A DNA stretch of 64,000 nt, taken from Chrysophaeum taylorii. Lineage: Eukaryota > Sar > Pelagophyceae > Pelagomonadales > Pelagomonadaceae. Location of the stretch: positions 124,001 through 188,000 of the forward strand of contig JAQMWT010000356.1 of assembly GCA_029834535.1 (NCBI GenBank), read 5' to 3'. This document shows positions 59,443 through 64,000 of the stretch, in pieces. Position numbers and translations under genes: made by a program. The notes under the pieces are model-generated. The model ran no database searches. It was not told the origin of the DNA and worked only from the letters and a program-made list of their open reading frames with translations. Position 1 is the first letter of the stretch, and the number at the start of each line of letters is the position of its first letter.

Positions 59443-61587
59443 TCAGAGGGAGGCGAGGTAATCCGGGAGTGGCTTGTTGGACTTGTGCCACTTTTTGCAG
59501 AGGTTCTTCCACATGTAGAGGCTGACGTGGCCGTTCTTGTTCTTGAGCTTTGCCAAGAACCTGTCGCGGACAGCAACTCCGAGGTCTTCGAAATCGAGGT
59601 CGTCGAAGTAATTTTCGACGACGATCGCAAAGTCGACGTCGGCATCAATCTCGGTCGCATCGTCGTCGCAGCCGAGGTCGCGCTTGAGCGCGGCGAAGAC
59701 GGCTTCCGACGACGACGAGGAATCCGGCGGCTCTGTCTCGAGGTCTTCGTCGGAGTTGTTGCAGACGAGGCAGGTCTTGACCAAAGCCGCCGCTTGGACG
59801 AGCTGGAGGTCCATCTTGTGTTGTCTGACGGCGTCGTGAAGCGGCGCGCCGACGACGCAGGCCTCGAAGTTGTCGTCGGAAACGAGGAGATCCAGCGCGG
59901 TCGCGTCGGCGCTCGAGGCGGCCGATTGTCGCATGGCGTCGACGACGTGCGACGTGTCCGAGAAGTCGACGACGCGGTTGAATACATCGCCGCCGCCGCC
60001 GTCGGGCATGTCCATCGCAGCAAAGGCCCCGACGATGGCCGAGAGGATGTTGACGGCGGCGTTGCCTTTCGCTCGCGCGCGGCGCTCGAAGCGAACGAGT
60101 TCCCTATCAACTCGACGCGCGTAGTCGAGGATAGCCGTCGTGGCCGGATAGTCCCAGCCGATGTCGAGGGCGTAGTCGGCGATGCGGTCGGAGCGCATGC
60201 TCGAGAGTCGCGCGACCAATCCGACGAAGCGATCGTCGCTCGGCGCGTCTGCTCGCTCGAGAAGCCGGTCCAACCGAAGGGCCTCCGAGCGGTCGACGAG
60301 CCCGTCCTCCTGGGCCTTCTCGATGATGAGTTTGAGGGCGGTCGCGACGCGCGAATCGCGGTCGAAGCGGAACTCGATCGGAGCCTTGGCGAGGACCTTC
60401 CGGACGAGGTCGCGTTTTTCGTCCAGCGATACGTCGCCGTGCCTGTGCGCCGCGCTCGCCGCCGAATACAACAACGTGAGCTCGTTGGTGTCGCCGACGG
60501 TGGCGGCGAGGCGTTCGAGGGCCTTGGTACTCCCCCAGGACTCGCGCTCGGCCTGGGCGAAGACCTGGAAAAACTCGGACGGCGTCGACGTTCGCCCGAG
60601 GTCCCAGAGCTTGACGGTCGCGTCCGCCGATCCCGTCGCCAGCGCGTCGCCCGCGGGCGAGAAGGCGACCGAAAACACGATGGAGGAGTGGTCGTCCAGG
60701 GTGTGGAGCAGCTTGCGCGCTCCCACGTCCCACAGCTTGGCCGTCTTGTCCCTAGAGCCCGTCGCGAGAAGCTCGCCCGAGGGCGAGAAAGCGACCGACC
60801 GCACCCAGTCGCCGTGACCCCTAAAGTTGTGGACGAGACTCAACTCCTGCAAATCCCACAGCTTGGCCATCTTGTCGGCGGAGCCCGTCGCGAGGAGGTC
60901 GCCCGCGGGCGAGAAGGCGACGGCAAACACCTGATTCGAATGACCTCGGAAGACGTACACGAGATTCATCGATCGCACGTCCCAGATTTTCGCCGTCTTG
61001 TCGCCGCAGCCCGTCGCCAGAAAATCACCCCCGGCCGAGAAGTGCGCCGAGTGCACCACGTCCGACGGACATTCTTCCGGCGGCGCCGCCGCGTCGGAGC
61101 TCGTTCGATTCACGAAAGACGCGACGAGTTTGCGAGATCTCGCGTCCCACATCTTGACCGTGTTGTCGTACGAGCCCGTCGTCAAGCGGTAGCCCGAGGG
61201 CGCGAACGCGACAGACTGGACCCAACTCGAATGTCCCTCGAAGATGTGTACGAGCCGCCGCGATCTCAGGTCCCACAGCATGGCCGTGTTGTCCCCCGAC
61301 CCCGTCGCCAACAACCGACCCCGAGGCGAGAACGCCACCGAGAACACCGTCGCCGAATGTCCTTCGAACGTGTGCACGTGCGTCCGCGACCGCACCTCCC
61401 ACACCTCGGCCGCGTTGTTGTTGCACCCCATCGCCATCAGATTGCCTGCCGTCGAAAACGCGACACAAAACACGGCGCCCGAATGTCCTGACAGCGTCTG
61501 CTGGAGACCGTACTTGCTCTCTTGCTGCTGCCGTCGATCCACCACCATGCTCGGCCACCGCCCTTTGTTCTTGTCGATGCACAACAT
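59443..61587 (-). CDS. WD40 protein with helical middle and novel C-terminal module (copy 2)
   Basis: ATG 61587, 714 residues, paralogue of the neighbour at 56910-59060. Seven WD40 blades occupy about 28-335 (LSGHSGAVFCVAFSTAGNL to TGSADATVKLWDLG); blade 4 has an insert with TSSDAAAPPEECPSDVV. The helical middle keeps FFQVFAQAERESWGSTKALE, LTLLYSAASAAHRHGDVSLD and VVDFSDTSHVVDAMRQSA. The C-terminus keeps VFAALKRDLGCDDDATEIDA, FAIVVENYFDDLDFEDLGVA and LYMWKNLCKKWHKSNKPLPD. The conservation of the two unrecognised parts alongside the propeller argues that they are functional domains. It lacks a signal peptide and is probably cytosolic or nuclear. Confidence 0.8.
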   Translation of the reverse strand: MLCIDKNKGRWPSMVVDRRQQQESKYGLQQTLSGHSGAVFCVAFSTAGNLMAMGCNNNAAEVWEVRSRTHVHTFEGHSATVFSVAFSPRGRLLATGSGDNTAMLWDLRSRRLVHIFEGHSSWVQSVAFAPSGYRLTTGSYDNTVKMWDARSRKLVASFVNRTSSDAAAPPEECPSDVVHSAHFSAGGDFLATGCGDKTAKIWDVRSMNLVYVFRGHSNQVFAVAFSPAGDLLATGSADKMAKLWDLQELSLVHNFRGHGDWVRSVAFSPSGELLATGSRDKTAKLWDVGARKLLHTLDDHSSIVFSVAFSPAGDALATGSADATVKLWDLGRTSTPSEFFQVFAQAERESWGSTKALERLAATVGDTNELTLLYSAASAAHRHGDVSLDEKRDLVRKVLAKAPIEFRFDRDSRVATALKLIIEKAQEDGLVDRSEALRLDRLLERADAPSDDRFVGLVARLSSMRSDRIADYALDIGWDYPATTAILDYARRVDRELVRFERRARAKGNAAVNILSAIVGAFAAMDMPDGGGGDVFNRVVDFSDTSHVVDAMRQSAASSADATALDLLVSDDNFEACVVGAPLHDAVRQHKMDLQLVQAAALVKTCLVCNNSDEDLETEPPDSSSSSEAVFAALKRDLGCDDDATEIDADVDFAIVVENYFDDLDFEDLGVAVRDRFLAKLKNKNGHVSLYMWKNLCKKWHKSNKPLPDYLASL

Positions 61588-63366
61588 CCTAAACTCAGAC
61601 TACTACTACTACTACTACATGTTGTTGTTGTTTTTCGTCGTCGTCGTCCTCCTCTAAAATTGATTTACCTGATTTTGGGTGGCTAGCAAAAAAGTAAACA
61701 CGTCGCTAAGTACTCGCGCTGCGCGAACTTATCGGAAATGATCCGTACGGTCGTCGGATCCGAGTGGTTTCTTTCGCGGCTCGCCAAGAATGAATGAATG
61801 AATGAATGAGAAAGAACACGCTTCTCATCATTATTACCACCACCACCACCACCACCACCTGGGCGCCGCCGCGAGGACGGACATGTCGTGAAATCTCTCT
61901 TCTCTAGACTCCACTTTTTTCTCCGCTGTTGTTAGCTAGCTAGACACCCTCTTTTCTTTCTTTTAGATGCTGCGACAACAAACAAACAAACAAACAAACA
62001 AACTTCAGAGCATGCCCGTGGGCCGCGCTACGTGCCTAGCAGCAGCAGCAGCAGCAGCACGTCGATGGCATTGGATTTCGATCGTTGAAGAAATGATCTT
62101 CGCCTCGAGGCGCGCGACAGAGTTGGCTCGTGACACGCAGCGGTTCGGTGGTGCTCGACGCTCGAGGGGAGTACGCCGCGGGGCTCGACATCTGCGCCAC
62201 AAGAGTCGCCCGACGCAAGGACGGTGCGAGCCTTTTCCGACCCATCACCACGCGCCATGGATGAACTAAGCTGCCTTCTTCAATTCACTCGCCGCTTTAA
62301 AAAAACTCTGTTGTCTACTTCGCTGCTGTTTCGATGTTTATTACCACCTCAGTGTTTGGCGTCACAAGGCATTTCGGTTTTCTCCTTCCGCCGGACGAAT
62401 CATCTCGTGCTCCAAACTTCGTCTGATCTGCCAAACTGGATTGGAACGCGTGCTTATTATAACTCAAGCGCTGATTTGTTCGTGTTATTATTTAAACGCG
62501 CATGAATCGATCTTGCCTTGCCCGGGAAGGATAGTCGACGACTTTTGAGTGTTTGGGGCGTCGCGTGCGTTGCACTCGCCTTTGGGGAGGCTGGCACCAT
62601 TCGCGCAGCGACGACATCCAAACCCCATTGCAAGCAGGGCCAGTTCATTCCTCCAGGCGAACGGACGGACGGACGGACGGACGGACGGACTTTACGTCAA
62701 AGAAGATGCTAACCCTGGTCTACGTGCCGTGCAACATTGGCGGAGGTTTAGGAGGAGGATTGCGAATGCCCCCGACGAATACAAAGATGATCGATGTGCT
62801 TGCGACAGATACGTCGGAGGTCATCCCGCCGCGCCCTTAGTTTCTCATCAAATGGTGCGATAAGAGCCGGCTGGGTCTTTGATTTCTGAATAACGGACGG
62901 CCCCATTGGCTCCCGGGAGAACGAGGAACTACGATGTGGGTGCCGCCGAGCCTTCTTCTTTGGGGGCGGTTTGATTTCAAGTTCGCAATAATGGAGGCAG
63001 GCAGCATTCGAACTTAGTTGCGCCGAGTTGCATTTGGGGCTTTAAATGCGACGATCAAGGTTGTTGTTAAGCAACGGCCCTATCACGTGGTTTGCGGGCT
63101 CGAAGAAGAAGAAGAGGCAGAATTGAATAACGGCGGCTCCCTTTGTCCAGGAGTGTGCGCGACGCATATACTTTCTTTCGAGTGTTAGTGCTTTATATAT
63201 ATTTTGAGTCGCTCTCCCCTCGGCGTCACATCGACGAAGAAAGGCGAGACCTTGTTGCTTGCCGTATAATAACGCAAGAAAAATCCCACCCACTCGCTAT
63301 CCTACGTCGTACGACGCGGGGTGTGGCTACATTTTCGCGCCTGATCTGATAAAAATGGGTGAGATA
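61588..63366. other. Gene-poor region
   Basis: No convincing gene. It contains (CTA)n at 61599-61617, (GAAT)n at 61788-61808, (CAC)n at 61840-61858, (CAAA)n near 61979-62002, (AGC)n at 62039-62057 and (GGAC)n at about 62663-62690. Confidence 0.5.
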
Positions 63367-64000
63367 TTACTTCCACTTGTAGAAGTCGGTAGGAGGCGTG
63401 CCGGGGTCGGGGACCTCGTCAGTGTCGAGGAACATGCGTGTCCAGTAGAGTTGGCCGGCGTGGAGGGCCGTGCCCCTATCTAAACTTTGGAATTTTTGGA
63501 GTTGGAAAACAAGGATAGGTCCTTGGAGAGCGATGTCGTCGAATTGCGGCTTAGTCACGTGCCATAGCGAGTCATCGACCTTTATCTTGCGCGAGGTCTG
63601 GAGGTCGAGGAGGGTAATCGTTTCAGGGAGAGTCACGTCGGGGTGTTGGGGTCCAACAACACCCTCTTCTTCTTCTTCTTCTTCTTCTTCGTCATCTAGG
63701 ACCTCGATGATCGGTTCTTCTTCTTCTTCTTCTTCTTCTTCTTCGTCGTCGTCGAGCGCCTCGACGACTGGTTCATCACCTACGTTGTCTCTCTTGGCAG
63801 CATGAAAAGCAGCAAGCGCGGATTGATGTTGACGGATCTCTACCGGATCGACGTCGTCCTCTTCTTCCGGATCGTCGTCGTCGTCCGGAGGAGGAGGAGT
63901 TTCGGCGGAGGGTAAGCGCGGGCCGACATCAACGATCCGCGACCAGGCGTTCCGGACGTAGGGCCAAAACCCCAAGCCCGATCGCTTGACGACGACCTTG
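63367..64000 (-). CDS. Acidic protein of unknown function, 3' part only
   Basis: The frame is open to the right window edge without an ATG, so the N-terminus lies outside. The visible part starts VVVKRSGLGFWPYVRNAWSR, then a disordered region with two long Glu/Asp runs (from TTC repeats). It ends with a folded-looking 80 residues (TITLLDLQTSRKIKVDDSLW, LVFQLQKFQSLDRGTALHAG and WTRMFLDTDEVPDPG). No family recognised. Balanced composition in the last part suggests genuine coding. Confidence 0.5.
   Translation of the reverse strand, partial: KVVVKRSGLGFWPYVRNAWSRIVDVGPRLPSAETPPPPDDDDDPEEEDDVDPVEIRQHQSALAAFHAAKRDNVGDEPVVEALDDDEEEEEEEEEEPIIEVLDDEEEEEEEEEGVVGPQHPDVTLPETITLLDLQTSRKIKVDDSLWHVTKPQFDDIALQGPILVFQLQKFQSLDRGTALHAGQLYWTRMFLDTDEVPDPGTPPTDFYKWK

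Noticed and set aside
59485-61491. A 668-codon plus-strand frame opposite WD40 copy 2
   Set aside because: Repeated Arg/Val-rich units mirror the WD40 repeats on the other strand; no independent motif.

Overview
This is nuclear DNA from a eukaryote, most likely a photosynthetic stramenopile (ochrophyte). Three signs point that way. A bZIP-PAS transcription factor (30811-32280) is of a type characteristic of stramenopiles. The protein at 50776-51357 appears to carry a bipartite plastid/thylakoid-lumen targeting leader with an ALAF-type junction. The gene set is eukaryotic throughout (TAF6, ALG14, TOM7, axonemal-type dynein tail, TEY-type MAP kinase, cytosolic-type GlnRS). A pelagophyte-like alga is my best guess, but that is inference. 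Genes are uninterrupted by visible introns, close together and on both strands; several start codons lie 30-90 bp apart, and some convergent stop codons touch or overlap.

Layout. 1-5.8 kb: poorly coding DNA with an unknown ORF, a SWIM zinc-finger fragment, transposon debris and a first Helitron-type relic. 5.8-8.8 kb: SpoU RNA methyltransferase, TAF6 and a SAP-domain protein with a signal peptide. 8.9-14.2 kb: a decayed Ty1/copia retrotransposon on the minus strand with both LTRs and a primer-binding site. 14.6-18.9 kb: sialyltransferase-like GT29, a second glycosyltransferase-like protein, an MFS transporter and a PH-domain protein. 18.9-25.9 kb: a broken proline-rich reading frame, a tandem repeat array with TATA boxes, and a second Helitron relic. 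25.9-30.8 kb: no recognisable gene. 30.8-35.1 kb: bZIP-PAS factor, sulfotransferase, TOM7 and a small cysteine-rich membrane protein. 35.1-38.1 kb: three head-to-tail Helitron relics. 38.2-48.1 kb: exostosin-like glycosyltransferase, a small unknown protein, a PARP-type zinc finger protein, GlnRS with an EMAPII-like tail, a dynein heavy-chain tail lacking the motor, an ankyrin protein and a MAP kinase. 48.1-50.8 kb: repeats. 50.8-52.8 kb: lumenal protein and a long coiled-coil protein. 55.5-61.6 kb: ALG14, an HMG-box protein and two tandem WD40 paralogues with a shared C-terminal module. The right edge holds the 3' part of an acidic unknown ORF.

The genes do not form one pathway. A glycosylation/secretory theme recurs: GT29, a GT23-like protein, an exostosin-like protein, a sulfotransferase and ALG14. 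The most unusual items are the Helitron-type array whose copies share the same helicase frame breaks, the GlnRS-EMAPII fusion, the motorless dynein tail, the twin WD40 genes with an unrecognised C-terminal module, and the TATA-bearing repeat array with conserved GTAAGT motifs and hairpins.
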